Shown here in pieces: positions 8,905 to 18,513 of a stretch of DNA of 64,000 bases; positions within the stretch are counted from its first letter, which is position 1; each line of letters begins with the position of its first letter. The notes under the pieces were generated by a model. It ran no database searches, was not told the origin of the DNA, and was given only the letters and a program-made list of their open reading frames with translations. The stretch spans positions 4,402,001 through 4,466,000 of the forward strand of contig NZ_SRRO01000001.1 in assembly GCF_004785795.1 (NCBI RefSeq), in the 5' to 3' direction. The DNA comes from Nocardioides eburneiflavus (GTDB lineage Bacteria > Actinomycetota > Actinomycetes > Propionibacteriales > Nocardioidaceae). The translations under genes were made by a program, and so were the position numbers.

Positions 8905-9390
8905 TCAGCTCTGGTTGAAGAAGCCGTCCTCGGCGATCCGCTCCTTGTCCTCGGCCGAGACCGCGACGTTGGGCGGCGAGAGCAGGAAGACCTTGTTGGT
9001 CACGCGCTCGATGGTGCCTCGGGTGGCGAAGATCAGGCCGGCGGCGAAGTCGACGAGACGCTTGGCGTCGTTGTCGTCCATCTCGCTGAGGTTCATGATC
9101 ACGGGCGTGCCGTCACGGTAGTTCTCACCGACCAGGCGGGCCTCGTTGTAGTTGCGGGGGTGCAGGGTGGTGATGCGGCTCAACTCGGCCACGACTCCCG
9201 TCTGGACCGAGGCCGGTCGACGGCGCTCGGCAAGGTCGGACACTGGGGCTGGGCGACGCTCCCGCGCGACGGGGCGCTGGTCGACAGCGTCGTGCGTCGT
9301 GGTCTCGGTGTCGCCGTCGTAGTCGTCGTAGTGGCCGGTGTCCTCGAGCAGGCCGAGGTACTCGCCGATCTTGCGCATCGCGCCGCTCAT
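8905..9390 (-). CDS. sepF: Cell division protein SepF
   Basis: 161 residues. An N-terminal amphipathic membrane anchor ([10 protein letters not shown] after a four-residue lead) is followed by a variable acidic and Arg/Pro linker, then the SepF core ([46 protein letters not shown]). SepF tethers FtsZ to the membrane in actinobacteria, which lack FtsA. The ATG at 9390 follows GGAGG with a 9-nt gap; an internal ATG at 9378 would give the classical MRKIG start. Its FtsZ partner here ends in [10 protein letters not shown], a conserved C-terminal tail of the type SepF binds. Confidence 0.95.
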   Translation of the reverse strand: MSGAMRKIGEYLGLLEDTGHYDDYDGDTETTTHDAVDQRPVARERRPAPVSDLAERRRPASVQTGVVAELSRITTLHPRNYNEARLVGENYRDGTPVIMNLSEMDDNDAKRLVDFAAGLIFATRGTIERVTNKVFLLSPPNVAVSAEDKERIAEDGFFNQS

Positions 9391-9451
9391 GAGACAGATC
9401 CTCCGCTAGACCTGGCGCCCCGTTCGGGACGCCTGTTGACTGTTGTGGACA

Positions 9452-10153
9452 TTACTGGACCGCAGGCCTCGGACCGAGGACCGCGGAGCCGACACGCACG
9501 TGTGTCGCACCGCACGCGACGGCCGCCTCGAGGTCGCCGCTCATCCCCGCGGACAGCACGCTGGCACCCGGGTGCTCGCGCACGAGCTCCTGGTGCACGT
9601 CCGCGAGCCTCGCGAAGGCCGTACGGGGGTCCTCCCCGAGCGGCGCGACCGCCATCAGGCCGCGCAGCCGGAGCAGGTCCGCCTCGACCACCCGGCGGGC
9701 GAGGTCGGGCAGGTCGGCCGGCGCCGCCCCGGACCGGTGGTCGGCCCCTGGCGGGTCGAGGCTGACCTGCAGCAGCACGTCGACCTCTGCTCCGCGCGCC
9801 TGGGCACCGCGCGAGAGCGGGCCCACGAGCTTGGCGCGGTCGACCGACTCGACCACGTCGGCGTACGCCGCCACGGCCGCCGCCTTGTTGGACTGGAGCC
9901 CGCCGATGAAGTGCCACCGCAGGCCGAGGTCGGCGCACTCGGCGGCCTTGGCCTCGGCCTCCTGGTGGCGGTTCTCCCCCACGTCGGTGACACCGAGGTC
10001 GGCGAGGACGCGCACGTCGGAGGCGGGGAAGAACTTGGTGACCACGACGAGCGCGACGTCGTCCTCGGGACGGCCGGCCTCCGCGCAGGCGTCGCGGATG
10101 CGGCGGCGCACGGCCTCGAGGTTGGCGGCGATCTCGTCGCCGCGGCCGCTCAC
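9452..10153 (-). CDS. yggS: YggS/PROSC-type PLP homeostasis protein
   Basis: 233 residues folding as a single alanine-racemase-like TIM barrel that binds pyridoxal phosphate and buffers its supply. The PLP lysine lies in LVVVTKFFPA. Also visible are GENRHQEAEAKAAEC, WHFIGGLQSNKAA and MSGDLEAAVACGATHVRVGSA, all family signatures. It starts in a 4-base overlap with the pgeF stop and continues the ftsZ-pgeF-yggS-sepF order found across actinobacteria (Rv2148c position). Confidence 0.95.
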   Translation of the reverse strand: MSGRGDEIAANLEAVRRRIRDACAEAGRPEDDVALVVVTKFFPASDVRVLADLGVTDVGENRHQEAEAKAAECADLGLRWHFIGGLQSNKAAAVAAYADVVESVDRAKLVGPLSRGAQARGAEVDVLLQVSLDPPGADHRSGAAPADLPDLARRVVEADLLRLRGLMAVAPLGEDPRTAFARLADVHQELVREHPGASVLSAGMSGDLEAAVACGATHVRVGSAVLGPRPAVQ

Positions 10154-10845
10154 GGATGGCTCCAGATCACGCCGGCGAACCGCGTGGCCGCCGGGCCGTC
10201 GCGGCGGTTGGACGGCCAGGTGGGGTCCTCGCGGGTGCAGGCCCCGACGAGGCGTACGTCGGTGATGCCTGCGGCCGCGAGCTGGGCGCGCACGCCGGCG
10301 CCCAGGTCGAGTGCGGGTGTGCCCCGCGACGTGGTGGAGCGCGACTCGGGGACGACGGCGGCCACCTCGTCCTGCATCTCGGCAGGCACCTCATAGCAGG
10401 TGCCGCACACGTGCGGTCCGATCCACGCGACGCCGGGCTCGGCCCCCTCCTCGCGCAGGGCCGCGATCGTGGCCGGGACCACCCCCTCCACCAGACCGGC
10501 ACGGCCGCTGTGCACGGCGGCGATCCACCCCGTCGCCGGGTCGGCCAGCAGGACCGGCACGCAGTCGGCGGCTCGGGCGAGCAGGGAGACACCGGACTGC
10601 GCCGTGATCATGGCATCAGCCCTCGGCGCACCGCTCGCGCGGCGGTCGTCGATGACGTCGACGTGTGCGCCGTGCACCTGCTCCATCAGGACCGGCGTGG
10701 ACCCGGTGGCCTGCGCGACCCGCCGCAGCGCATCGGCGCGTACGTCGTCGGCAGCCGCGTCGCCGAGGCTGAGGGAGACGTCGGTGAAGGCGACCTCGAT
10801 CACGAGGTCGCCTTCGATCCGGTCTCGGTGGCGGAGCAGGCTCAA
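10150..10845 (-). CDS. pgeF: PgeF/YlmD-type laccase-domain peptidoglycan editing factor
   Basis: Family members hydrolyse wrongly incorporated L-Ser from UDP-MurNAc or act as purine nucleoside enzymes. Metal-site motifs are present: MEQVHGAHVDVI, ADCVPVLL, AAVHSGRAG and GPHVCGTCYEV. The N-terminus is unusual. The long RHGGVS-type loop normally following FTD is absent (AFTDVSLSLGDAAADD), and the usual WRG after HAG is replaced by SGRAG. The only in-frame start near ftsZ is TTG at 10845, without a clear ribosome site; an internal GTG before IEVAFTD is an alternative. It lies 10 bp after ftsZ. Confidence 0.88.
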   Translation of the reverse strand: MSLLRHRDRIEGDLVIEVAFTDVSLSLGDAAADDVRADALRRVAQATGSTPVLMEQVHGAHVDVIDDRRASGAPRADAMITAQSGVSLLARAADCVPVLLADPATGWIAAVHSGRAGLVEGVVPATIAALREEGAEPGVAWIGPHVCGTCYEVPAEMQDEVAAVVPESRSTTSRGTPALDLGAGVRAQLAAAGITDVRLVGACTREDPTWPSNRRDGPAATRFAGVIWSHP

Positions 10846-10855
10846 GGGGTGGGCG

Positions 10856-12094
10856 TCACTTCAGGAAGTCGGGCACGTCGAGGTCGTCGTCGTCGAACTG
10901 CACCTGTCGGGCCGGCCGCGGCGCGGCGGGCTGCTGGGCGGGCTGGGCCGACGGGGACGGAGCCGACTGCTGGGCGGGCTGCTGGGGCGACGACGGCGCG
11001 AAGGTCGTGGTCGCCGGGCTGCCGGACCCCGACTCGGAGCGTGCCGGCGCCTGCGACGCGAGCTGCTGCGCGGCCGCACGGGTCTGCTCCTGCGTCTGGG
11101 CCGGCTGGCCCTGGCGCAGCACGTTGCCGTCCGAGCGACGCTTGGGCATGCCGCCGTCGAAGCCGGCCGCGATCACGGTCACCCGCACCTCGTCGCCCAG
11201 GGCGTCGTCGATGGTGGCGCCGAAGATGATGTTGGCCTCGGCGTGGGCGGCCTGCGAGACCAGCGCAGCGGCCTCGTTGATCTCGAAGAGACCGAGGTCG
11301 GAGCCACCGGCGATGGAGAGCAGCACGCCGTGGGCACCCTCGATGCTCGCCTCGAGCAGCGGGCTCGAGACGGCCATCTCGGCGGCGGCGACCGCGCGGT
11401 CCTCGCCGCGGGCCGAGCCGATGCCCATCAGGGCGGAGCCGGCGTTGGCCATCACGGACTTGACGTCGGCGAAGTCGAGGTTGATCAGGCCCGGGGTGGT
11501 GATCAGGTCGGTGATGCCCGAGACGCCCTGGAGCAGCACCTGGTCGGCCTGCTTGAAGGCGTCGAGGATCGACACGTTGCGGTCGGTGATCGACAGCAGC
11601 CGGTCGTTGGGGATGACGATGAGGGTGTCGACCTCCTCGCGGAGCTGGCTGATGCCCTCCTCCGCGGAGTTGGCGCGGCGACGGCCCTCGAAGGCGAACG
11701 GGCGGGTCACCACGCCGATCGTCAGGGCGCCCAGCGAGCGGGCGATGCGGGCCACGACGGGCGCACCGCCGGTGCCGGTGCCGCCGCCCTCGCCGGCGGT
11801 CACGAACACCATGTCGGCGCCCTTGATGACCTCCTCGATCTCGTCGGCGTGGTCCTCGGCCGCCTTGGCCCCCACCTCGGGGTTGGCGCCGGCACCGAGG
11901 CCGCGGGTGAGCTCGCGGCCGATGTCGAGCTTGACGTCGGCGTCGCTCATGAGGAGTGCCTGGGCGTCGGTGTTGATCGCGATGAACTCGACGCCCTTGA
12001 GGCCGACCTCGATCATCCGGTTGACGGCGTTGACGCCACCTCCACCGATGCCCACGACCTTGATGATCGCCAGGTAGTTCTGCGCTGCTGCCAC
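10856..12094 (-). CDS. ftsZ: Cell division GTPase FtsZ
   Basis: Tubulin homologue forming the Z ring. The 412 residues hold the GTP-binding half with the G-box signature [12 protein letters not shown] (about 99-110), AFEGRRR, the T7 loop [11 protein letters not shown], and the C-terminal domain through [11 protein letters not shown] disordered Gln/Pro/Ala-rich linker of about 75 residues ends in the peptide [10 protein letters not shown], which SepF and FtsW-type partners bind. The start is GTG at 12094 preceded by AAGGAAGG. It is separated from ftsQ by 313 bp holding a hairpin and promoter-like sequence, so it is probably transcribed independently as well. Confidence 0.98.
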   Translation of the reverse strand: MAAAQNYLAIIKVVGIGGGGVNAVNRMIEVGLKGVEFIAINTDAQALLMSDADVKLDIGRELTRGLGAGANPEVGAKAAEDHADEIEEVIKGADMVFVTAGEGGGTGTGGAPVVARIARSLGALTIGVVTRPFAFEGRRRANSAEEGISQLREEVDTLIVIPNDRLLSITDRNVSILDAFKQADQVLLQGVSGITDLITTPGLINLDFADVKSVMANAGSALMGIGSARGEDRAVAAAEMAVSSPLLEASIEGAHGVLLSIAGGSDLGLFEINEAAALVSQAAHAEANIIFGATIDDALGDEVRVTVIAAGFDGGMPKRRSDGNVLRQGQPAQTQEQTRAAAQQLASQAPARSESGSGSPATTTFAPSSPQQPAQQSAPSPSAQPAQQPAAPRPARQVQFDDDDLDVPDFLK

Positions 12095-12170
12095 GGCTCC
12101 GGGGCCTTCCTTGAGTGGGTCTGTGTGACGTAGGGGGTGCGGGTCGACTGGTGCTGTCCCTCGGGCCGGG

Positions 12171-12217
12171 CGGAACTCTAACCGTGAGCCTGAGGGTTAT
12201 AGTTATGTCAACCTCGC
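12171..12217 (-). promoter_or_regulatory. ftsZ upstream control region
   Basis: The only AT-richer patch in the ftsQ-ftsZ gap. On the minus strand TTGACA (12206-12211) is followed by a TATAAC hexamer (12196-12201) and further on TAGAGT. TGAGGGTT (12191-12198) and AACCTC (12210-12215) form an inverted pair, as do CTCTAACC (12176-12183) and GGTTATAG (12195-12202). The exact -10 cannot be fixed because spacing from TTGACA is not canonical. It is likely the ftsZ promoter and an operator. Confidence 0.5.
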
Positions 12218-12323
12218 CTTTCGCTAGACCATAGGGAGTACGCGCACCGAAACCCCGCCGGACACGCCGCGTGTCGATGGGTGGCGCAGGTTTTCTGCCG
12301 CGCGCCCCTCAGCGGTGCCACGG

Positions 12324-12349
12324 CCACATTCCGGGTGGTCGGAATGTGG
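12324..12349. terminator. Hairpin between ftsQ and ftsZ
   Basis: Perfect 10-bp stem CCACATTCCG / CGGAATGTGG with a 6-nt loop, 60 bp after the ftsQ stop. There is no T-run, as is common for high-GC terminators, so it may act as a partial terminator or attenuator lowering read-through from the mur genes into ftsZ. Confidence 0.7.
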
Positions 12350-12407
12350 GTGGCGCACCGCTCGCGGGACCGGCCGGGCGGCCGGGCAACGACGGGTCAG
12401 GGGCGCC

Positions 12408-13190
12408 TCAGGGGCGGTAGGTCGGGTTCCCCGGGACGCTGACGTCGTAGTAGGACGCCTGCTGGGCGGCCAGCAGCCGGTCGACGACCTGGGCCTTGAG
12501 CTCGGACTCCTCCGCGCTCCCCCAGAGCACCTGGCGCTGGTCGCGCATCACGAGGGTGATCTGGTCGATGGTCGTGACCTCGACGTGGTCGACGCGCGTC
12601 GCGAGGTCGTCCGGGAGTGCTGAGACCACGGTGGCCGCCTCTCGCAGCGCGTCGGTGCCGGCGGTGGAGCCCGGCCGGATGCGCGGCATCCCCTGCGGCA
12701 CCCGCTGGTACTCGCGGAAGACGACGCCGTCGGCGTCCAACCCGCGCAGGCGTCCGGCGAGCTCGACGACGGCGACCGCGGTGCGCTCGGTGACCTCGAT
12801 GCGTACGGTGTCGGGCCAGGTGCGCGTGACGTCGACGGACCGGACCTCGGCCAGCGAGCCGACGCGGGCGTCGGCGCGGCCGAGGTCGACCAGCGCGAGC
12901 TGCTCGCCGAGCGGCACGTCGGCGATCTCGCGGACCCGGCCGTCGCTCAGCAGGTCGTTGCCGACGACCTCGACCCGCGCGACCTGCATGGTCGTCGAGA
13001 AGAACAGCAGGTAGACCGCGGTGCCGACGCCCGCGAGCACCAGCAGGAGCGCCAGGACGTAGCGCAGCGAGAGCCAACGACGAGCCCACTGGCGGCGGGC
13101 GAACCGGCGGCGGGTGCGGGAGGCCGTACGGTCCCGCCCGGTCGACCCGTCCCGCGTCGGCGCGGCGCCGGGCGCGGTCTCCTGGTCCAC
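12408..13190 (-). CDS. ftsQ: Cell division protein FtsQ
   Basis: 260-residue bitopic membrane protein of the FtsQLB complex. It has a basic cytoplasmic N-terminus of about 40 residues, one membrane segment (about 42-65, YVLALLLVLAGVGTAVYLLFF), a POTRA domain (VARVEVVGNDLLSDGRVRE...) and the FtsQ beta domain (TWPDTVRIEVTERTAVAVV). The start is GTG directly abutting the murC stop. The C-terminus ends VSVPGNPTYRP, typical of actinobacterial FtsQ. Confidence 0.95.
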   Translation of the reverse strand: MDQETAPGAAPTRDGSTGRDRTASRTRRRFARRQWARRWLSLRYVLALLLVLAGVGTAVYLLFFSTTMQVARVEVVGNDLLSDGRVREIADVPLGEQLALVDLGRADARVGSLAEVRSVDVTRTWPDTVRIEVTERTAVAVVELAGRLRGLDADGVVFREYQRVPQGMPRIRPGSTAGTDALREAATVVSALPDDLATRVDHVEVTTIDQITLVMRDQRQVLWGSAEESELKAQVVDRLLAAQQASYYDVSVPGNPTYRP

Positions 13191-14603
13191 TCACGCACCC
13201 CCGAGCAGGTCGAGCACCTGCGGCCCGACGCCCGTGATGTCACCGGCACCGAGGGTGATGACGAGGTCGCCCGGGCGCGAGCGCTCGGCGAGGGCCTGTG
13301 CCGCGGCGCCGAGCCCGTCGACGTAGGTCACGTGCTGGGCAGGGAGGGGCACGGCTTCGGCGACGAGCAGCCCGGTCACGGCGGGGTCCGGGTCCTCGCG
13401 GGCGACGTAGACATCGAGCACGACGACCTCGTCGGCGGCCCCGAGCTCCACGCCCATGGCCTCGCCGAAGATGCGGGTGCGGGAGACCAGGTGCGGCTGG
13501 AACGCCGCGACGACGCGACCGTCGCCGGCGAGTGCTCGAGCAGCCTCGAGGTCGCCGCGGATCTCGACCGGGTGGTGGGCGTAGGAGTCGTAGACCCGTA
13601 CCCCGGCCGCCTCGCCCTTGAGCTCCATGCGGCGACCGGTGCCGGTGAAGAGCCCGAGCCCCTGCGCCAGCGCGTCGTGGGGCAGTCCGAGCTGGAGGCC
13701 GGTGGCCAACGCGGCCACCGCGTCGAGGACGTAGTGACGCCCGGGGATCCGCAACCGGAGGCCACCCAGGTCGGTGCCGTGGCGCGAGACCCGGCACGAG
13801 GAGGTGGACCCCTCGAGCGCGAGGTCGTGGATGCGGAGGTCGGCGTCGGCGGACTCCCCCACCGTGACGACGTCGAGGCCCTGGGCCCGGGCACGCGCGG
13901 CGAGCTGGGCGGCCCCCGGGTCGTCCAGCACGCAGACCAGGAACCCGGACCGGTCGATCGTGTCGGCGAACTCCTCGAAGGCGCGGTGGTAGGCCTCCTC
14001 GGTGCCCCAGTTGTCGAGGTGGTCGGCCTCGACGTTGGTCACGATCGCCGCGAACGGGCGGTAGTGGAGGAAGGCGCCGTCGCTCTCGTCGGCCTCGGCG
14101 ACGAAGAGGTCGTCGGTGCCGGCGTCGGCGTTGCGGCCGGTGGCGGTCAGCACGCCGCCCACGGCGTACGAGGGGTCGACGCCGGCGGCGAGCAGCGCGG
14201 AGGTGAGCAGGCCGGTGGTCGTCGTCTTGCCGTGCGTGCCGGCCACGGCGAGGACGCGGGAGCCGGCCATGACGGCGGCGAGCCCGGCCGAGCGGGGCAG
14301 GATCCGCAGACCCCGGCGCCTGGCCTCGACGACCTCGGGGTTGTCGTCGCGCGCAGCCGTGGTGACGACAAGGGTGTCGGCGTCGCCGACGTGGGCGGCG
14401 TCGTAGCCGAGGTGGCAGGTCACGCCGAGCTCGCGCAAGGCGGGCAGGAACGGCGTGTCGTGGTCGTCGCTGCCGGTGACGTGGACGCCCTGCGCCGCCA
14501 TGATCCGGGCGATCGCGGAGATGCCGGCGCCGCCGATGCCGACGCAGTGGACCCGGCCCAGCTCGGCGGCCGGCAGCAGCTCGTCGGGGACCGGGATCCT
14601 CAC
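13191..14603 (-). CDS. murC: UDP-N-acetylmuramate--L-alanine ligase
   Basis: Cytoplasmic Mur ligase adding the first amino acid to UDP-MurNAc. The 470 residues contain the N-terminal Rossmann motif HCVGIGGAGISAIARI, the P-loop GTHGKTTTTGLL, EADESDGAFLHY, the VTNVEADHLDNW metal region and the C-terminal YDSYAHHPVEI. The start is GTG at 14603 in a GTGA overlap with the murG stop. The frame upstream of this is antisense-type extension over murG and is not used. Confidence 0.97.
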   Translation of the reverse strand: MRIPVPDELLPAAELGRVHCVGIGGAGISAIARIMAAQGVHVTGSDDHDTPFLPALRELGVTCHLGYDAAHVGDADTLVVTTAARDDNPEVVEARRRGLRILPRSAGLAAVMAGSRVLAVAGTHGKTTTTGLLTSALLAAGVDPSYAVGGVLTATGRNADAGTDDLFVAEADESDGAFLHYRPFAAIVTNVEADHLDNWGTEEAYHRAFEEFADTIDRSGFLVCVLDDPGAAQLAARARAQGLDVVTVGESADADLRIHDLALEGSTSSCRVSRHGTDLGGLRLRIPGRHYVLDAVAALATGLQLGLPHDALAQGLGLFTGTGRRMELKGEAAGVRVYDSYAHHPVEIRGDLEAARALAGDGRVVAAFQPHLVSRTRIFGEAMGVELGAADEVVVLDVYVAREDPDPAVTGLLVAEAVPLPAQHVTYVDGLGAAAQALAERSRPGDLVITLGAGDITGVGPQVLDLLGGA

Positions 14604-15691
14604 GAGGCGGCTCCCGTCGCGCCGCGGGCCGCGTCGAGGACGATGCGGGCGAGCTTCTCGTCGGCGTCGAGCGGGATCACTCCGGTCGCGGCGGCGCCCA
14701 TCTCGGCGAGCCGACCCGCGTCGGTGAGCAGGCCGGGGACGCTCGCGGCGACCCACTCGGGGGTCAGTGCCGCGTCGGCGACCAGCAGCCCCCCGCCGGC
14801 GTCGACGACGGGGCGCGCGTTGAGCGCCTGCTCGCCGTTGCCGATGGGCAGCGGGACGTAGATCGCCGGCAGGCCGACCCCGGAGACCTCGGTGACGGTG
14901 TTGCTGCCGGAGCGGCAGAGCACGGCGTCGGCCGCGGCGTAGGCGAGGTCCATCCGGTCGACGTAGGTGCGGACGACGTAGGGCACCACTCCCGAGGGGA
15001 CCGACAGCTCGTGCTTGGGACCGACGACGTGGAGGACCTGGACGCCGGCCCCGGCGAGCGCGGGCGCCGCGCCGGACACGGCGGCGTTGATGCGCGCCGC
15101 GCCCTGGGAGCCGCCGGTGACCAGCAGCGTGGGCAGGTCGTCGCGCAGGCCGAAGCTCGCCAGCGCCTCGGCGCGCAGCGAGGCACGGTCCAGGGTGGAG
15201 ATGAGGCGACGGATCGGCAGCCCGGTGCAGACGGCGTGCGGGAGCGCGGTGTCGGGGAAGCTGGTGGCGACGTGGGTGGTCATCCGCGCACCGAGCTTGT
15301 TGGCGATCCCGGGGATCGCGTTGCCCTCGTGCACCACGATCGGCAGCCGCCGCGCCCGGGCGGCGAGGTAGGCCGGGACCGACACGTAGCCGCCGAAGCC
15401 GACGACCACGTCGGGACGGACGCGGTCGACCACCTCGAGCGCCGCGGCCCGGGCGGCGCGCAGCCGGGACGGCGTACGGAGCAGGTCGGGGCCGGGGCGG
15501 CGCGGCAGCGGCACCCGCGGGACGACCTCCAGCGGCAGGCCGGCCTCCGGGACGAGTCGCGCCTCGAGGCCCTCGCGGGTGCCGAGGCAGGTGACCTCCG
15601 TCGCCGGGTCCAGACGACGCAGGGCGTCGGCGGTGGCGAGCAGGGGCGAGGTGTGGCCGGCGGAGCCGCCGCCGGCGAGGAGTACGCGCAT
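14600..15691 (-). CDS. murG: MurG, lipid II-forming GlcNAc transferase
   Basis: GT28 glycosyltransferase that adds GlcNAc to lipid I on the inner membrane face. The 363 residues from the ATG at 15691 (MRVLLAGGGSAGHTSP) hold the glycine-rich loops GGGSAGHTSP and VTGGSQGAARIN, VVGFGGYVSVPAYLAA, HEGNAIPGIANK and the UDP-GlcNAc-binding LCRSGSNTVTEV. It starts 10 bp after the ftsW stop and overlaps murC by 4 bases. Confidence 0.97.
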   Translation of the reverse strand: MRVLLAGGGSAGHTSPLLATADALRRLDPATEVTCLGTREGLEARLVPEAGLPLEVVPRVPLPRRPGPDLLRTPSRLRAARAAALEVVDRVRPDVVVGFGGYVSVPAYLAARARRLPIVVHEGNAIPGIANKLGARMTTHVATSFPDTALPHAVCTGLPIRRLISTLDRASLRAEALASFGLRDDLPTLLVTGGSQGAARINAAVSGAAPALAGAGVQVLHVVGPKHELSVPSGVVPYVVRTYVDRMDLAYAAADAVLCRSGSNTVTEVSGVGLPAIYVPLPIGNGEQALNARPVVDAGGGLLVADAALTPEWVAASVPGLLTDAGRLAEMGAAATGVIPLDADEKLARIVLDAARGATGAAS

Positions 15692-15701
15692 CGGGGTGAA
15701 T

Positions 15702-17006
15702 CTATCGAGAGCGGTCGAAGGAAGGAGCAGCGGAGAGGCCCGCGGAGCGATCACGGCGCCGCGCCGCGAGGGCGGCGGCCGCCTCCGGCTCGCGGCGGGC
15801 GAAGCCGATGAGGAGGCCGAGGGCCACCAGTGACGGCAGCAGGGCCGAGCCGCCGTAGGACACGATCGGCAGCGGGATGCCGATGACGGGCAGCACGGCG
15901 AGCACCATCCCGACGTTGATGATCATCTGGCCCAGCAGCCACACCACGATCCCGAAGGTGGCGTAGCGGACGAACGGGTCCCGGGTGCTGAGCGCGACCC
16001 GGATGGCGGCGTAGGCGATGGTGAAGAACAGCGCGATCACGAGGAGGGTGCCGACGAGGCCGAGCTCCTCGCCGAGCACCGCGAAGATGAAGTCGGTGTG
16101 GGCCTCGGGCAGGTCACCCCACTTCTGCGTGGAGGCGCCGATCCCCTGACCGAACCAGCCGCCGCTCGACAGGGCGTAGAGACCGTGTGCGGGCTGCCAG
16201 CCGGCGTCGGTGTAGTCCTTGAACGGGTCGGTGAAGTGCGTGATGCGGTTGAGCCGCTCGGGGTCGGTGGCGGCGAGCGCGACGGCCGCGACGCCGAGCA
16301 CGGACAGGCTCAGCCCGAAGAGCCTGAGTGGCGCGCCGACCACCCACAGCATGCCGAGCAGGATCGCGGCGAGGACCAGCGCGGTGCCGAGGTCGCGCCC
16401 GACGAGCACCAGCGCGATCACCGCGAACAGCCCTGGCACCACCGGCACGAGCAGGTGGTGGAGCTCGCGCAGGCGACGCTCCTTGTGGGCGTAGATGTTG
16501 GCGGCCCACAGGATGATCGCCAGCTTGGCGATCTCGGCGGGCTGGATGTTGACCGGGCCGAGTGCCAGCCAGTTCTTGTTGCCGTTGATGATCACGCCGA
16601 AGCGGGCGACCAGGCCCAGCAGCACCAGGGCGACGAGGAAGCCGGGATAGGCCAGGCGGCGTACGTGCCGGACGGGGATCCGGGACGCCACCCAGGCCGC
16701 GGGCACACCGAGGGCGACCCACATCAGCTGCCGCTTCACCACGGCGTAGGAGTCGTCGTAGGTCGTCCAGGCGTGCACGCTGGAGGCGCTCAGCACCATG
16801 ATCAGGCCGATGGTGAGCAGCAGCGCGGACGCCCCGAGCAGCAGGTAGTAGGAGGCGAGCGGCTTGTCGACCGCCTCGCGCAGCGCACGCCAGCCACCGA
16901 CGACGGTGTCGCGTACGCCCTGCCAGGCCGCGACCACGCCCGAGCCGAGAGGCGGACGGCCACGGTCGGGCGTGCCCTCGACGTCCTCGGGGTTCGCGGT
17001 GGTCAC
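15702..17006 (-). CDS. ftsW: FtsW, SEDS-family septal peptidoglycan glycosyltransferase
   Basis: Polytopic membrane protein that polymerises lipid II with FtsI. It has 434 residues and about ten membrane segments after a cytoplasmic N-terminus of some 50 residues. SEDS signatures are INGNKNWLALGPVNIQPAEIAK in shortened view (NWLALGPVNIQPAE), VGRDLGTALV, AHTDFIFAVLGEELG and PLPIVSYGGSALL. The start is GTG at 17006 with GAGGGG upstream; the open frame continues further but runs into murD. It lies 25 bp downstream of murD. Confidence 0.96.
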   Translation of the reverse strand: MTTANPEDVEGTPDRGRPPLGSGVVAAWQGVRDTVVGGWRALREAVDKPLASYYLLLGASALLLTIGLIMVLSASSVHAWTTYDDSYAVVKRQLMWVALGVPAAWVASRIPVRHVRRLAYPGFLVALVLLGLVARFGVIINGNKNWLALGPVNIQPAEIAKLAIILWAANIYAHKERRLRELHHLLVPVVPGLFAVIALVLVGRDLGTALVLAAILLGMLWVVGAPLRLFGLSLSVLGVAAVALAATDPERLNRITHFTDPFKDYTDAGWQPAHGLYALSSGGWFGQGIGASTQKWGDLPEAHTDFIFAVLGEELGLVGTLLVIALFFTIAYAAIRVALSTRDPFVRYATFGIVVWLLGQMIINVGMVLAVLPVIGIPLPIVSYGGSALLPSLVALGLLIGFARREPEAAAALAARRRDRSAGLSAAPSFDRSR

Positions 17007-17031
17007 TCCTCGCGCTCCCCTCGTGTGGCGG

Positions 17032-18513
17032 CTAGTCGGTGCGGGCGATCCGTCGGTGCACGGCGGCCGCGAACGCGTCGCCGCGGGCGCCGTAGCTGGT
17101 GAACATGTCCATGGAGGCGCAGCCCGGCGCGAGCAACACCGTGTCACCGGACCTGGCGAGCCCGGCGGCCGCGTCGACCACGCGCTCCATCGGATCACCA
17201 GTCTCGTCGGCGCCCACATCGATGACCGGCACATCGGGCGCGTGTCGCGAAAGTGCGTCGGCCACGACGTGGCGGTCCCGGCCGAGCAGGACGACGCCGC
17301 GCAGCCGCTCGCGCGCGGCGACGACGAGGTCGTCGAAGCGCGCACCCTTGGCGAGCCCGCCGGCCACCCACACCACGTGCTCGAAGGCCGAGAGCGAGGA
17401 CTGGGCGGCGTGCGGGTTGGTGGCCTTGGAGTCGTCGATCCACGTGACCCCGTCGGCCTCGGCGACGTGGGCGATGCGGTGGCCGTCGGGGCGGAAGGCG
17501 CGCAACCCGTCACGGACGGCCTGCTGGCTCACGCCGTGGGCACGGGCGAGGGCCGCGGCAGCGAGGGCGTTGGCGACGAAGTGGGGTGCGGGCGAGGCCA
17601 GGTCGGCCAGCGTGCACAGCTCGGCGGCGCTGGTGGCGCGCTCCTCGATGAAGGCCCGGTCGACGAGGAGGTCCTCGACGACACCGAGGTCGCCGGGCGC
17701 CGGCATGCCGAGGGTGAAGCCGACGGCGCGCGCGCCCTCGACGACGTCGGCCTCGCGGACCATCGCCTCGGTGGCGGGATCGGCGAGGTTGTGGACGCAC
17801 GCGCGCTGCACCCGCTCGTAGATGCGCGCCTTGTCGGCGGCGTACGCCTGCATCCCGGTCGGTCCCCCGGGCTCGTCGTCGTACCAGTCGAGGTGGTCCT
17901 CGGCGACGTTGAGCACCACGGCCGACTCCGCGGACATCGAGTGCGTGTAGTGCAGCTGGAAGCTGGACAGCTCGACGGCGAGGACGTCATAGGGCTCGGG
18001 GTCCATCACGGCCTCGACGATCGGCAGGCCGACGTTGCCGACCGCGGCGGCGCGCAGGCCGGCCGCGGTCAGGATCGACTGCAGCATCTGCACGGTGGTC
18101 GTCTTGCCGTTGGTGCCGGTGACCGCGAGCCAGGGCGCGGGACGCTCGGGGTCGCGCAGCCGCCAGGCGAGCTCGACCTCGCCCCACACGGGGACGCCGC
18201 GCTCGACCGCCTGGGCCAGCAGCGGGGCGTCCGGCCGCCACCCGGGCGACGTGATGACGAGGTCGGTGTCGTCGGGCAGCACCGCGGTGGCGCCCGGCTC
18301 GAGTCGGATCGTGGCGCCGAGGGTCTCGAGCAGGCCGGCCTTCTCGGCCTTCTCCTCGCTCGTGGACTCGTCGAGCGCGGTCACCTGCGCGCCGAGGAAG
18401 AGCAGGTTGTCGGCGGCGGCGAAGCCCGAGACGCCGAAGCCGGCGACGACGACGCGTACGCCGGACCAGTCGCTGGTGCGCATCAAGGAGAGGACATCAG
18501 GTGCCATCGTCAT
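17032..18513 (-). CDS. murD: UDP-N-acetylmuramoyl-L-alanine--D-glutamate ligase
   Basis: Second Mur ligase, 493 residues. Motifs in order are [31 protein letters not shown] (P-loop), [40 protein letters not shown] and [13 protein letters not shown]. The ATG at 18513 lies in an ATGA overlap with the mraY stop; a second ATG is two codons downstream. All expected catalytic elements are intact. Confidence 0.97.
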   Translation of the reverse strand: MTMAPDVLSLMRTSDWSGVRVVVAGFGVSGFAAADNLLFLGAQVTALDESTSEEKAEKAGLLETLGATIRLEPGATAVLPDDTDLVITSPGWRPDAPLLAQAVERGVPVWGEVELAWRLRDPERPAPWLAVTGTNGKTTTVQMLQSILTAAGLRAAAVGNVGLPIVEAVMDPEPYDVLAVELSSFQLHYTHSMSAESAVVLNVAEDHLDWYDDEPGGPTGMQAYAADKARIYERVQRACVHNLADPATEAMVREADVVEGARAVGFTLGMPAPGDLGVVEDLLVDRAFIEERATSAAELCTLADLASPAPHFVANALAAAALARAHGVSQQAVRDGLRAFRPDGHRIAHVAEADGVTWIDDSKATNPHAAQSSLSAFEHVVWVAGGLAKGARFDDLVVAARERLRGVVLLGRDRHVVADALSRHAPDVPVIDVGADETGDPMERVVDAAAGLARSGDTVLLAPGCASMDMFTSYGARGDAFAAAVHRRIARTD

